A stretch of DNA of 64,000 bases from Acetobacteraceae bacterium H6797 (GTDB lineage: Bacteria; Pseudomonadota; Alphaproteobacteria; Acetobacterales; Acetobacteraceae), in assembly GCA_015223225.1 (NCBI GenBank), contig JADFCQ010000007.1, positions 1 to 64,000 of the forward strand, given 5' to 3'. This document shows positions 24,580 through 33,064 of this stretch, in pieces. Below the pieces are notes generated by a model that did not search any database, had not been told where the DNA came from, and saw nothing but the letters and a program-made list of their open reading frames with translations. The translations under genes and the position numbers were made by a program. Each line of letters begins with the position of its first letter. Within the stretch, counting starts at the first letter, position 1.

Positions 24580-26616
24580 GTGATACGGATCGGCTTCGAC
24601 GTCGGTGGGACTTTCACCGATTTCACGGTGCATGACACGGCCAGCGGGGCGCTGCGCTACTTCAAGACGCCCTCGACCCCGCATGACCCCTCCGAGGCCA
24701 TCGGCAACGGCCTGCGCGCGTTGATCGGCGAATTCGGCATCGATCCCGCCCGGATCGGCTTCGTGGGCCATGGCACGACGGTCGCGACCAATATGGTCAT
24801 CGAGCGGCGGGGCGTGCCGACCGGGCTGATTACCACCAAGGGCTTCCGCGACGTGCTGGAGATCGGGCGGCAGACGCGCCCGGCGCTCTATGACTATTCC
24901 ATCGTGCCCCCGCCGCCGCTGACGCCGCGCGCGCTGCGCTTCGAGGTGCAGGGCCGCATCGGGCCTGATGGCAGCGAACTGGCACCGCTGGACCTCGATG
25001 CCGTGGAGGAGGCCGCCGACAAGCTGGTGGCCGCCGGGGTGAAGGCCATCGCCATCGGCTTCCTGCATTCCTACCTGAACCGCGACCATGAGACGCGGGC
25101 GGCGGCGCTGGTGCGCAGGAAGTATCCGGACCTTTTCGTCTCGGCCTCCTCCGAGGTGCTGCCCGAGTTCCGCGAATACGAGCGTTTCTCCACGACCGCG
25201 ATCAATGCCTATGTCGGCCCGCGCATGGCGCTCTATCTCGAGCGCTTCATGGGGCGCCTGACCGAGATCGGCATCGCCAGCCGCCCCTGGACCATCCATT
25301 CCAATGGCGGGCTCATGGCGGTGGATACGGTCCGCGCCTTCCCGGTGCGCACCTGCCTTTCCGGCCCGGCGGCCGGCGTGGTGGGGGCGGCCGAAGTGGC
25401 CAAGGCCGCCGGCTACCCCGATGCCATCACCTATGACGTGGGCGGCACCAGCACCGACGTTTCGCTGATTGCCGATGGTGTGCCCGCCTTCGCGACCTCG
25501 CGCCTCGTTGCTGATTATCCCGTGCGCACGCCGATGGTCGACGTGCATGTGATCGGCGCCGGTGGCGGCTCCATCGCCTGGATCGACGATGCCGGCGCGC
25601 TCAAGGTCGGCCCGCATAGCGCGGGCGCCGACCCTGGCCCGGTGGCCTATGGGCGCGGCGGTAAGGAGCCGACGCTGACCGACGCGAATATCGTGCTGCA
25701 TCGGCTGGACCCGGTGACGCTGCTCGGCGGCCGCATGACGGTGCAGGAACAGGCGGCGCGCGACGTGATCGAGGCGAAGGTCGCCAAGCCGCTCGGACTG
25801 ACCATCGAGCAGGCGGCCATGGGCATGATCAGCATCGCGGTGGCGAATATGGCCCGCGCCATCCGCGCCGTTTCGACCGAGAAGGGGCATGACGTTTCGC
25901 GTTTCGCCCTCTTCCCCTTCGGCGGCGCGGGCCCGCTGCATGCGGCGGCGGTCGCGCGCGAATGCGGCATGAAGACCGTGCTGGTGCCGCAGGAGCCGGG
26001 CACCATGTGCGCACGCGGCATCCTGATGACCGATATCAGCCTCGACTTCGTGCGCAGCGCCATCGTCGAAGCGACGCCGGAAGGCTGGGCCGATGTGCTG
26101 AAGCGCGTCGAGGATATGCGCGCCGAGGGCAATCAATGGCTCGCGGAAGGGCTGATCGAGCCCGCGCGCCGCAGCTTCCGTGGCGTGGTCGAGGCCCGCT
26201 ACAAGGGACAGAATTTCGAGGTTCAGGTGCGCCTGCCGGAAGACGGCAGCGTCATGACGCTGGAGGAATTCCTCGCGGGCTTCGCGGTCTCCCATAAGCG
26301 CGAATACGGCTATTCGGTCGATGACCGCGCCGTCGAGATCGTCAATGTGCGCCTGAAGGCCATCGGCGCCGTCGAGCGCCCGGCCACCCGCTTCACGGCG
26401 GGCGAGGGCGATGCGGCGCCCATCGGCACGCGCCAGGTGCATTTCGACAAGGGCTGGGTGGAGACGCCGATCTACGATCGCGGCGCGCTGCCCGTCGGCG
26501 TCACCATCGCGGGCCCGGCCATCGTGAACGAGATGAGCTCGACCACGGTGGTGGACCCCGGCCAGACCTTCCGCATCGACCCGCAGGGCAACCTCATCCT
26601 GGAGATCGCCGCATGA
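24580..26616 (+). CDS. hyuA: hydantoinase/oxoprolinase family protein, subunit A
   Basis: 678-aa ATP-dependent hydrolase subunit for hydantoin, oxoproline or similar lactam rings. The N-terminal actin-like ATPase motif is GFDVGGTFTDFTVHD; YDVGGTSTDVSLI and FGGAGPLHA are further phosphate-binding motifs. The start is a GTG at 24580 with AAAGGA upstream. hyuB follows with ATGA overlap. Related acetone carboxylase and N-methylhydantoinase subunits are similar, so the exact substrate is open. Confidence 0.92.
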   Translation: MIRIGFDVGGTFTDFTVHDTASGALRYFKTPSTPHDPSEAIGNGLRALIGEFGIDPARIGFVGHGTTVATNMVIERRGVPTGLITTKGFRDVLEIGRQTRPALYDYSIVPPPPLTPRALRFEVQGRIGPDGSELAPLDLDAVEEAADKLVAAGVKAIAIGFLHSYLNRDHETRAAALVRRKYPDLFVSASSEVLPEFREYERFSTTAINAYVGPRMALYLERFMGRLTEIGIASRPWTIHSNGGLMAVDTVRAFPVRTCLSGPAAGVVGAAEVAKAAGYPDAITYDVGGTSTDVSLIADGVPAFATSRLVADYPVRTPMVDVHVIGAGGGSIAWIDDAGALKVGPHSAGADPGPVAYGRGGKEPTLTDANIVLHRLDPVTLLGGRMTVQEQAARDVIEAKVAKPLGLTIEQAAMGMISIAVANMARAIRAVSTEKGHDVSRFALFPFGGAGPLHAAAVARECGMKTVLVPQEPGTMCARGILMTDISLDFVRSAIVEATPEGWADVLKRVEDMRAEGNQWLAEGLIEPARRSFRGVVEARYKGQNFEVQVRLPEDGSVMTLEEFLAGFAVSHKREYGYSVDDRAVEIVNVRLKAIGAVERPATRFTAGEGDAAPIGTRQVHFDKGWVETPIYDRGALPVGVTIAGPAIVNEMSSTTVVDPGQTFRIDPQGNLILEIAA

Positions 26617-28313
26617 GCGTGCTCTCTGATCCCATCGCGATGGAGGTGTTCAGCAACCGCCTCCTCTCCATCACCGAGGATATGGGCAATACGCTCATCC
26701 GTTCCTCCTTCTCGACGAATATCAAGGAGCGCAAGGACTGTTCGGTGGGCCTTTTCGCCGCCGATGGCCGCCTCGTCGCTCAGGCCTCGCATATCCCGCT
26801 GCATCTCGGCTCCCTGATGGGTTCGGTGAAGGCGGTGCTGCAGAAGTATCCCGCATCGAGCATGAAGGAAGGCGATGCCTTCGTCTGCAACGACCCCTTC
26901 CTCGCGGGCGGCACGCATACGCCGGATATCGCCATCGTCACCCCCGTCTTCATCGAGGGCAAGGCGCGTTTCCTGGCGGCGAATGTGGGCCATCACTCGG
27001 ATATCGGTGGGCCGACGCCGGGCTCCATCTCCGGCGGCGCGCCCACGATTTTCTCCGAAGGCCTGCGTATTCCGGTCATCCGCCTCGCCCGCGAAGGTGA
27101 GATCGATGACGACCTGCTCTGGATGATCGCGCATAACTCGCGCGAGCCCGAAGAGCGCGCGCTGGATCTCAAGGTTCAGGTCGCCTCCAACCAGCGCGGC
27201 GTGATGCTGATGCAGCAGCTCGCCGAGCGCATGGGGCTCGAGGCCACCATGGCGGCGGTGGATGATGTGCTGGCCTATACCGCCCGCCGTCTGCGCAACC
27301 GTATCCGCGACATGCAGGATGGCAGCAGCAGTTTCGAGGCCTGGCTGGACGATGATGGCGTCGGCGGCGACCCCATCGCGATCAAGGCGACCGTCACGGT
27401 CGAAGGCGAGAGGCTCGTCGTCGATTTCGCCGGCTCCGCCAAGCAGGCGCGGGGCGCGATGAATGTCGCGGAAAGCGCGCTGCGCGCCACGGTCTATTAC
27501 GCCGTCAAGGCTCTGCTCGATCCGGGCCTGTTGCCGAACCAGGGCATGGCCGATGGCATCGAGATTAAGGCTCCGCCTGGCAGCATCGTGAACCCGAATT
27601 TCCCGGCGGCGACCGGCGCGCGATCCATTACCTGCAACAAGGTGGCGCGCGCGCTCTTCGGCGCCTTCGCCGGGCTGCTGCCGCCCGAGAAGGCGATGGC
27701 GGCGAGCCTCGACTCCGTACCAGTGATGATCTTCTCCGGCGAACGTCGCCGGCTCGACGGCACCTTCGTCTATCTCGAATCCATGGGCGGCGGTATCGGC
27801 GCGCGGATGCAGGGCGACGGGATGGATGGTGTGCATGTCCATGTCACCAATACCTCCAACCTTCCGGCCGAGGCGTTGGAGAACGAATACGCGCTGCTCG
27901 TCGACGAATATGCGCTGGTGAACGGCTCAGGCGGCGCGGGCACGCATCGCGGCGGGCTCGGCATCGCGCGCCAGATCCGCGCGACGCGGGATGGCGTTAT
28001 CTTCTCGGCCCGTTCGGACGGCCATATCCTTGGCGCCCCCGGGCTCGAAGGCGGGCTCGAAGGGGGCAAGGCGCATCTGATCCTCGATCCGGGCACGAAC
28101 AGCGCGCAGGAGCTTTCCTCTAAGGCGGCGAATATCGTGCTCAAGGCGGGGCAGAGCGTGCGGCTCGAAACGCCTGGTGGTGGCGGATACGGCAAGCCTC
28201 AAGGGCGCGATCCGAAAGCTCTGGCCCGCGACATTGCGGACGGAAAACTGACCCGTGCGGAGGCGGAGCGGGATTACGGCCCCGAGCTTGTCGCCAAGGC
28301 CCTTGCGGCCTGA
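26613..28313 (+). CDS. hyuB: hydantoinase B/oxoprolinase family protein
   Basis: 566-aa partner subunit of HyuA. Family motifs include SFSTNIKERKDCSVGLF, DAFVCNDPFLAGGTHTPDI, GHHSDIGGPTPGS and, near the end, ETPGGGGYGKP. The ATG overlaps the hyuA stop. A solute-binding protein gene follows after a terminator, a common arrangement in organisms that take up cyclic amides. Confidence 0.93.
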   Translation: MSVLSDPIAMEVFSNRLLSITEDMGNTLIRSSFSTNIKERKDCSVGLFAADGRLVAQASHIPLHLGSLMGSVKAVLQKYPASSMKEGDAFVCNDPFLAGGTHTPDIAIVTPVFIEGKARFLAANVGHHSDIGGPTPGSISGGAPTIFSEGLRIPVIRLAREGEIDDDLLWMIAHNSREPEERALDLKVQVASNQRGVMLMQQLAERMGLEATMAAVDDVLAYTARRLRNRIRDMQDGSSSFEAWLDDDGVGGDPIAIKATVTVEGERLVVDFAGSAKQARGAMNVAESALRATVYYAVKALLDPGLLPNQGMADGIEIKAPPGSIVNPNFPAATGARSITCNKVARALFGAFAGLLPPEKAMAASLDSVPVMIFSGERRRLDGTFVYLESMGGGIGARMQGDGMDGVHVHVTNTSNLPAEALENEYALLVDEYALVNGSGGAGTHRGGLGIARQIRATRDGVIFSARSDGHILGAPGLEGGLEGGKAHLILDPGTNSAQELSSKAANIVLKAGQSVRLETPGGGGYGKPQGRDPKALARDIADGKLTRAEAERDYGPELVAKALAA

Positions 28314-28322
28314 AGCCGCCCG

Positions 28323-28360
28323 AAGCCCCCCGCCGCGAGGCGCGGGGCTTTGTTCGTTTT
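28323..28360 (+). terminator. intrinsic terminator after hyuB
   Basis: The stem AAGCCCC...CGGGGCTT, closed over a GC-rich inner hairpin, starts 10 bases after the hyuB stop and is followed by TGTTCGTTTTT. It separates hyuAB from the binding-protein gene. Confidence 0.75.
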
Positions 28361-28403
28361 TCTGCTGTTACTGACCAGAACCAAATAAAACAGGGATACT
28401 CGG

Positions 28404-29375
28404 ATGCTTCTTCGTCGACAGTTGATGCTCGCCAGCGGCTTGCTGGCCATGCCCGCCATCGCGCGGGCCCAAGGCGCTTTCCCCAACCGCCCGCTGCGCC
28501 TCGTCGTGCCTTTCGCGGCAGGCGGCGGCACGGATGTGCTGGCGCGCATTCTCGCCAACGGGATGACGGAGCGGCTCGGCCAGCAGATCGTGGTCGAGAA
28601 CCGCACCGGCGCGGGCGGCAATATCGCCATGGAATATGTCGTGCGCGCGCCCGCCGATGGCTACACGCTGCTGATGGGCACGAATGGCGCCGTGGCGGTG
28701 AACCGCCATCTCTACAAGAACCTCAGCTTCGACCCGCTGAAGGATCTCGATCCGGTCAGCCTGGCTTTCCGCATCACGCATCTTCTCGCGGTGAACGCGA
28801 ACCTTCCGGTGAAGAACGTGCAGGAGCTGATCGCCCTGGCCAAGGCCAAGCCCGGCGAGCTGACCTTCGGCTCCGGCGGCACGGGTTCGATGATCCATCT
28901 TGCGGGCGAGCTCTTCAAGCTGCGCACGGGCATCGACATCGTGCATGTGCCTTATCGCGGCGGCGGCCCGGCCATGAACGATCTCGCGGCCGGCACCATC
29001 AGCATGATGTTCGACAGCGTGCCCTCCGCCGAGCCGCAGATCCGCGGCGGCCGCGTCAAGGCGCTCGCCGTTTGCGGGCAGGTTCGCCATCCGCTGCTGC
29101 CGGAGGTGCCGACCATGGCCGAGGCGGGGGTGGCGAATTACGACGCCAGCAGCACCGGCGGCATTTTCGCACCCAAGGGCACGCCGCCCGAGATCGTCGC
29201 GCGCCTCAACAAGGCCGTGGCCGATTGTGTGAATGACGCGGGCTTCAAGCAGCAGCTGTTCAAGGCGGGAGGCGATGCCGAAGCCTCGACGCCCGAGGGC
29301 TTGATGAAGATGAGCGTCGCCGAAAGCGCCGTCTGGGAGCAGGTCGTGGCCGAGGCGAAGATCACCGCGAACTAG
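28404..29375 (+). CDS. Bug/TctC-family tripartite tricarboxylate transporter substrate-binding protein
   Basis: 323-aa periplasmic binding protein. An N-terminal signal with MLLRRQLMLASGLLA and a cleavage site near AIARAQG is followed by FPNRPLRLVVPFAAGGGTDVLARI, ENRTGAGGNIAMEYV and VPYRGGGPAMNDL, the Bug family signatures. No TctA/TctB membrane genes are close, as for many orphan Bug proteins in Roseomonas-like genomes. It may bind an acidic or amide compound related to hyuAB metabolism (inference). Its 3' end overlaps the convergent MFS gene by 14 bp. Confidence 0.92.
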   Translation: MLLRRQLMLASGLLAMPAIARAQGAFPNRPLRLVVPFAAGGGTDVLARILANGMTERLGQQIVVENRTGAGGNIAMEYVVRAPADGYTLLMGTNGAVAVNRHLYKNLSFDPLKDLDPVSLAFRITHLLAVNANLPVKNVQELIALAKAKPGELTFGSGGTGSMIHLAGELFKLRTGIDIVHVPYRGGGPAMNDLAAGTISMMFDSVPSAEPQIRGGRVKALAVCGQVRHPLLPEVPTMAEAGVANYDASSTGGIFAPKGTPPEIVARLNKAVADCVNDAGFKQQLFKAGGDAEASTPEGLMKMSVAESAVWEQVVAEAKITAN

Positions 29376-30805
29376 GCTTCTCCGCCTCCACATGCAGCGA
29401 GAGCGGCGCTGAGACTTCCTCGAGCGAGCGCCGCTCCGCCGCGAAGCCGAGCTTCCATTCGGTGAGGGCCGCGAGCAGCATCAGCGCCGCGGCCAATAGG
29501 AAGCCCCAGAAGATATCGCCCCGCTGCCCGCCCTCGATGAGCCAGCCGAAGAGCGCCGGCCCCGCGACGCCGCCAATGCCGGTGCCGAAGGCGTAGAAGA
29601 GCGAGATCGCGATCGCCCGCATCTCCAGCGGGAAGGACTCGCCCACCGTCAGATAGGCCGCCGATGCCGCCGGCGAGGCAAAGAAGAAAATCACCGTCCA
29701 GGCCAGCGTCTGCTCCCAGGCCGTCATCCAACCCTGCAGGAAGGCATAGCCCGAGGCGGCCATGAGAAGGCCCGCCATGGCATAGGTCAGCGTGATCATC
29801 GTCTTGCGCCCGACGCTGTCGAAGAGCGGGCCCAGCAGCAGCGGGCCGAGCAGGTTGCCGAGCGCGAAAGGCAGCAGATACCAGGCCACCTCATGCGACG
29901 GGATGCCGTAGAACTTCGTCAGCACCAGCGCATAGGTGAAGAAAATCGCGTTATAGCAGAAGGCCTGGCAGGCCATGAGCGTGACGCCCAGCACCGTGCG
30001 GCGCCGCTCCTTGTGGATCATCACGCCGAAGACGTCGCCGAGCGAGGTATGGCCGCGATAGCGCAGCCTCACCGGCCCGTAAGCCAGCGGCGGCAGCTTG
30101 CCCTGGCGGCTTTCGACGCCCGCCTCGATCTCGGAGACGATGCGTTCCGCTTCCTGGGGCTGGTCATGCGTCATGAGCCAGCGCGGGCTTTCCGGCACCC
30201 AGCGGCGCAGCAGCAGAATGACGAAGGCGAGGAAGCCGCCGACGATGAAGGCGCCGCGCCAGCCGATCTCCGGGTCCACGATTGCCGGGTCGAGCACCAC
30301 CAGCGCCGAGCCCGCGCCCAACGCGGCGCCGGCCCAGAAGGTGCCGTTCACCGCGAGATCGACCATGCCGCGTCGACGCGCCGGGATCATCTCCTGGATG
30401 GCCGAATTCACCGCCGCGTATTCGCCGCCGATCCCCGCCCCGGTCAGCGCGCGAAAGAAGGCGAAGGACCAGAAGTCCCATGAAAGCCCGGTCGCGATGG
30501 AGGAGACGAGATAAAGGCCGACGGTGACGAAGAAGAGCTTCCGCCGCCCCAGCCTGTCGGTGAGCCATCCGAAAATCACCGCGCCCAGCACGGCGCCGAT
30601 GAGATAGGCCGAGGCCGCGAGCCCCACCTGGGTTTCCGTCAGCCGCAGGCTCGGGCTCCGCGAGCGAGCCCACCAGCGTCACTTCCAGCCCATCCAGCGT
30701 CCAGGTGATGCCTAGGGCGATGATGATGAGCCAATGGAACCTGTCCCATGGCAGCCGGTCGAGCCGGGCCGGGACGTCGGTTTGAAAAACCTCGCGCTGC
30801 GCCAT
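29362..30805 (-). pseudogene. MFS transporter with an apparent frameshift near its N-terminus
   Basis: A 12-helix MFS permease whose reading frame shifts once. The first 45 or so residues (MAQREVFQTDVPARLDRLPW, first helix, DGLEVTLVGSLA) are in one frame from an ATG at 30805 with GGGAGG upstream. The rest (SPSLRLTETQVGLAASAYL to the C-terminus) is in another frame. The switch lies at about 30655-30662 (plus-strand GGGCTCCGCGAGCG), and the total length is one base over a multiple of three. There is no long homopolymer there. The remaining sequence is intact (GWLTDRLGRRKLF, PESPRWL), so the lesion is recent or a sequencing error. It lies 54 bp after hppD and may have been its operon partner. 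Confidence 0.8.
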
Positions 30806-30859
30806 GCCTTGCCTCCCTTTCCAGGCAGGCAAACGCATGTCGCGGCGCGAGGTAACCCT

Positions 30860-31975
30860 CTATTCGGCCGCGGTCTTCAACACGCCGCGACGGAGCTGGT
30901 CTTCCTCGATGCTTTCGAAGAGGGCGCGGAAATTGCCCTCGCCGAAGCCATCGTCGCCCTTGCGCTGGATGAATTCGAAGAAGACAGGGCCGATGACGGT
31001 GCCGGAGAAGATCTGCAGCAGCAGCCGCGCCTTCTTATGCTCCACCACGCCCTCGCCATCGACCAGGATGCCGTTTTTCTTAAGCCGGGCGAGATCCTCG
31101 CCATGGCCGGGGAGGCGGCTGTCCACGCGCTCGTAATAGGTCTCGGGCGGGGAGGGCATGAAGGGCAGGCCGGAGGTGCGCAGCCCTTCGATGGTGCCGT
31201 AGATATCGTCGCAGCCCGTGGCGATATGCTGGATGCCCTCGCCCTTATAGGCGTGCAGATATTCCTCGATCTGGCTCTGATCGTCCGCGCTCTCGTTGAG
31301 CGGGATGCGGATGCGCCCGTCCGGGCTGGTCAGCGCGCGCGAGAAGAGGCCGGTATATTCGCCCTTGATGTCGAAATACCGGATCTGCCGGAAATTGAAG
31401 ATGCGGTTGTAGAAATCGTACCAGACGTCCATCCGCCCGCGGAACACGTTGTGCGTCAGGTGGTCGATGTAATAGAGGCCCGCGCCCTTCGGATAAGGAT
31501 CCTTCTCGCCGATCCATTCGAACTCATCCTCGAAGGCGGAGCCCGTATCGCCATACTTGTCGAGGAAATAGAGCAGGCTGCCGCCGATGCCCTTGATGGC
31601 GGGCACGTCCATGGTCTTCGCGCCATCCGCCGGATCGGCCGCTTCCGCGCCCATCTCGAGCGCGCGCTTGAAGGCATGCTCGGCATCCACCACGCGGAAG
31701 GCCATGGAAGGCACGCTCGGCCCATGCGCCTCGGCGAAGCGCGCGGCATGGCTGCCGGGCTCCTCGGTGATGAGGTAGTTGATGTCGCCCTGGCGATAGA
31801 GCGTGCTCTTCATCGTCTTATGCGTGGCGACGGGCGTGTAGCCCATCTGCCGGAAGAGCGCGTGGAGCTTCTCGGGCTCAGGGCTTGCATATTCGACGAA
31901 GCCGAAGCCGTCGGTGCCGGCGGGGTTCTCGGCGGTGATCGACGCGCGGGGCGCGTCATGCGGGAAGGGACCCAT
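30860..31975 (-). CDS. hppD: 4-hydroxyphenylpyruvate dioxygenase
   Basis: Non-haem Fe(II) enzyme converting 4-hydroxyphenylpyruvate to homogentisate in tyrosine breakdown. 371 aa. The three iron ligands are visible: His172 (YYIDHLTHNV), His250 (GIQHIATG) and Glu334 (PVFFEFIQRKG). The C-terminal helix that gates the site (GFGEGNFRALFESIE) is present. It is divergent from an Lrp/AsnC regulator, the usual arrangement for control of this gene. No hmgA or fumarylacetoacetase gene is in the window. Confidence 0.95.
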   Translation of the reverse strand: MGPFPHDAPRASITAENPAGTDGFGFVEYASPEPEKLHALFRQMGYTPVATHKTMKSTLYRQGDINYLITEEPGSHAARFAEAHGPSVPSMAFRVVDAEHAFKRALEMGAEAADPADGAKTMDVPAIKGIGGSLLYFLDKYGDTGSAFEDEFEWIGEKDPYPKGAGLYYIDHLTHNVFRGRMDVWYDFYNRIFNFRQIRYFDIKGEYTGLFSRALTSPDGRIRIPLNESADDQSQIEEYLHAYKGEGIQHIATGCDDIYGTIEGLRTSGLPFMPSPPETYYERVDSRLPGHGEDLARLKKNGILVDGEGVVEHKKARLLLQIFSGTVIGPVFFEFIQRKGDDGFGEGNFRALFESIEEDQLRRGVLKTAAE

Positions 31976-32060
31976 GGTCTCTGTTTCCTGGACTGATTAG
32001 CCAGAGACTAGGCCGCCCGCCCCGCAAGGAGTGCGCGAAATATGGCGCCCGCCGGTAAGC

Positions 32061-32082
32061 TCGTGCAAGGATCGTGCATGGA
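32061..32082. promoter_or_regulatory. tandem 11-bp direct repeat between hppD and the Lrp gene
   Basis: TCGTGCAAGGA is followed directly by TCGTGCATGGA (10 of 11 identical), one helical turn apart, in the hppD/lrp-like divergent region and just before the ribosome binding site of the regulator. Helically phased repeats suit an Lrp/AsnC oligomer, so this is a possible binding site. The second copy also contains the GGAGGA region used for translation. Confidence 0.3.
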
Positions 32083-32093
32083 GGAAGCATCTC

Positions 32094-32567
32094 ATGCACA
32101 GACCCATCGCGCTCGACGAGTTCGACCTCAAACTTCTCGCGGCCCTGCAGGGTGACGGGCGGCTGACGAACCAGCAGGCGGGGGATCTGATCGGCCTCTC
32201 CCCCTCGCAATGCTCGCGCCGCCGCGCGGCGCTGGAGGCGGCGGGGGTGATCAAAGGCTATCGCGCGGAACTGGCGCCCGAGGCGCTGGGCCTGGCCATC
32301 ATCGCCATCATCGAGGTGACCATGGCGGCGCATAGCGGCGACAATGCGCGTCTGTTCAAGGAACTTCTCGCCCCGCTCGACGAGATACAGGAAGCCTTCG
32401 CCGTGACGGGCGACACGGATTACCTGCTCAAGGCCGTGGTGCCGGACCTCAAGTCGCTATCCGTGCTGGTGAATGAGGTGCTGCTGCCGCATCGCACCGT
32501 CTCGCGGGTGCGCTCCTCCATCGTGCTCGACCGGCTGAAGGAGGGAGGCAGGCTGCCGCTGCGCTAG
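32094..32567 (+). CDS. Lrp/AsnC-family transcriptional regulator
   Basis: 157-aa regulator. The N-terminal helix-turn-helix reads LDEFDLKLLAALQGDGRLTN then GLSPSQCSRRRAALEAAGVI; the C-terminal RAM domain contains EAFAVTGDTDYLLKAVVPDL, the ligand-binding Lrp signature. I chose the ATG at 32094, preceded by GAGGAAG, over an in-frame start 21 codons upstream. Divergent from hppD, which it probably controls in response to an aromatic amino acid or keto acid (inference). Confidence 0.9.
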   Translation: MHRPIALDEFDLKLLAALQGDGRLTNQQAGDLIGLSPSQCSRRRAALEAAGVIKGYRAELAPEALGLAIIAIIEVTMAAHSGDNARLFKELLAPLDEIQEAFAVTGDTDYLLKAVVPDLKSLSVLVNEVLLPHRTVSRVRSSIVLDRLKEGGRLPLR

Positions 32568-32578
32568 GCGCGATGAGA

Positions 32579-32605
32579 GGCGGGGAAGGCGATGCCCTCC
32601 CCGCC
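32579..32605. terminator. hairpin between the Lrp gene and the lipoprotein gene
   Basis: Stem GGCGGGGA / TCCCCGCC with an inner GGC/GCC pair lies between the two convergent genes. There is no clear T-run, so termination strength is uncertain. Confidence 0.45.
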
Positions 32606-32612
32606 ACGCCGA

Positions 32613-32978
32613 TCAGCGGTTGGCCGGATAGGCGCCGGAGGTGTTGGAATCCGTCGCGCGGTCATAGGCGCGCTGCACGGCCGTGCCCGGCGGGTTGTTA
32701 CGCGTGCCATCGGACTGCGAAGGGAAGGCGCCCGAGGTATTGGTGCCCGCATTGCGGTCCAGCGTGCGCTCGGCGGCGGTGCCCGGCGGATTGTTGCGCG
32801 TGCCGTCGGACTGCGAGGGGAAAGCGCCCGAGGTATTGGTGCCCGCGTTACGGTCGATCGCGCGCTCGACGGCGCTGCCCGGCGGGTCGCCGGGGCGGCC
32901 CGGGCCATGATCGGCGCAAGCCACCACACCGAGCATGGTGGCCGAAAGCAGAGCCGTGTTCAGCAGGATGCGCTTCAT
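32613..32978 (-). CDS. putative lipoprotein with tandem 32-residue repeats
   Basis: 121-aa secreted lipoprotein of unknown function. A signal peptide ends in the lipobox VVAC (Cys21). Residues 38-69 and 70-101 are two near-identical 32-residue units (core RNAGTNTSGAFPSQSDGTRN, then NPPGTA), and 102-121 is a third, truncated and diverged unit. The repeats are Asn/Thr/Ser/Gly-rich and probably disordered. I started at the ATG at 32978 because the signal peptide follows at once. No homologous function is recognised. Confidence 0.75.
   Translation of the reverse strand: MKRILLNTALLSATMLGVVACADHGPGRPGDPPGSAVERAIDRNAGTNTSGAFPSQSDGTRNNPPGTAAERTLDRNAGTNTSGAFPSQSDGTRNNPPGTAVQRAYDRATDSNTSGAYPANR
32616..32867 (-). 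repeat. 96-bp tandem coding repeat
   Basis: Two complete 96-bp copies and a partial third lie inside the lipoprotein gene, encoding the 32-residue units. The first two are almost identical at the DNA level, which points to recent duplication or homogenisation; copy number could vary between strains. Confidence 0.85.
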
Positions 32979-33064
32979 GGCGTTATGTCTCCATCTGTGA
33001 CCGGAGAGACAACGCGAGCAGGCCGAAGGTGTTTCCCCCGGCCTGTAACGGTATCGGGAGGGGC

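Noticed and set aside
32616..32867. Regular repeats that could suggest a CRISPR-like array
   Set aside because: The repeats are contiguous 96-bp coding units without unique spacers and keep the reading frame of the lipoprotein.
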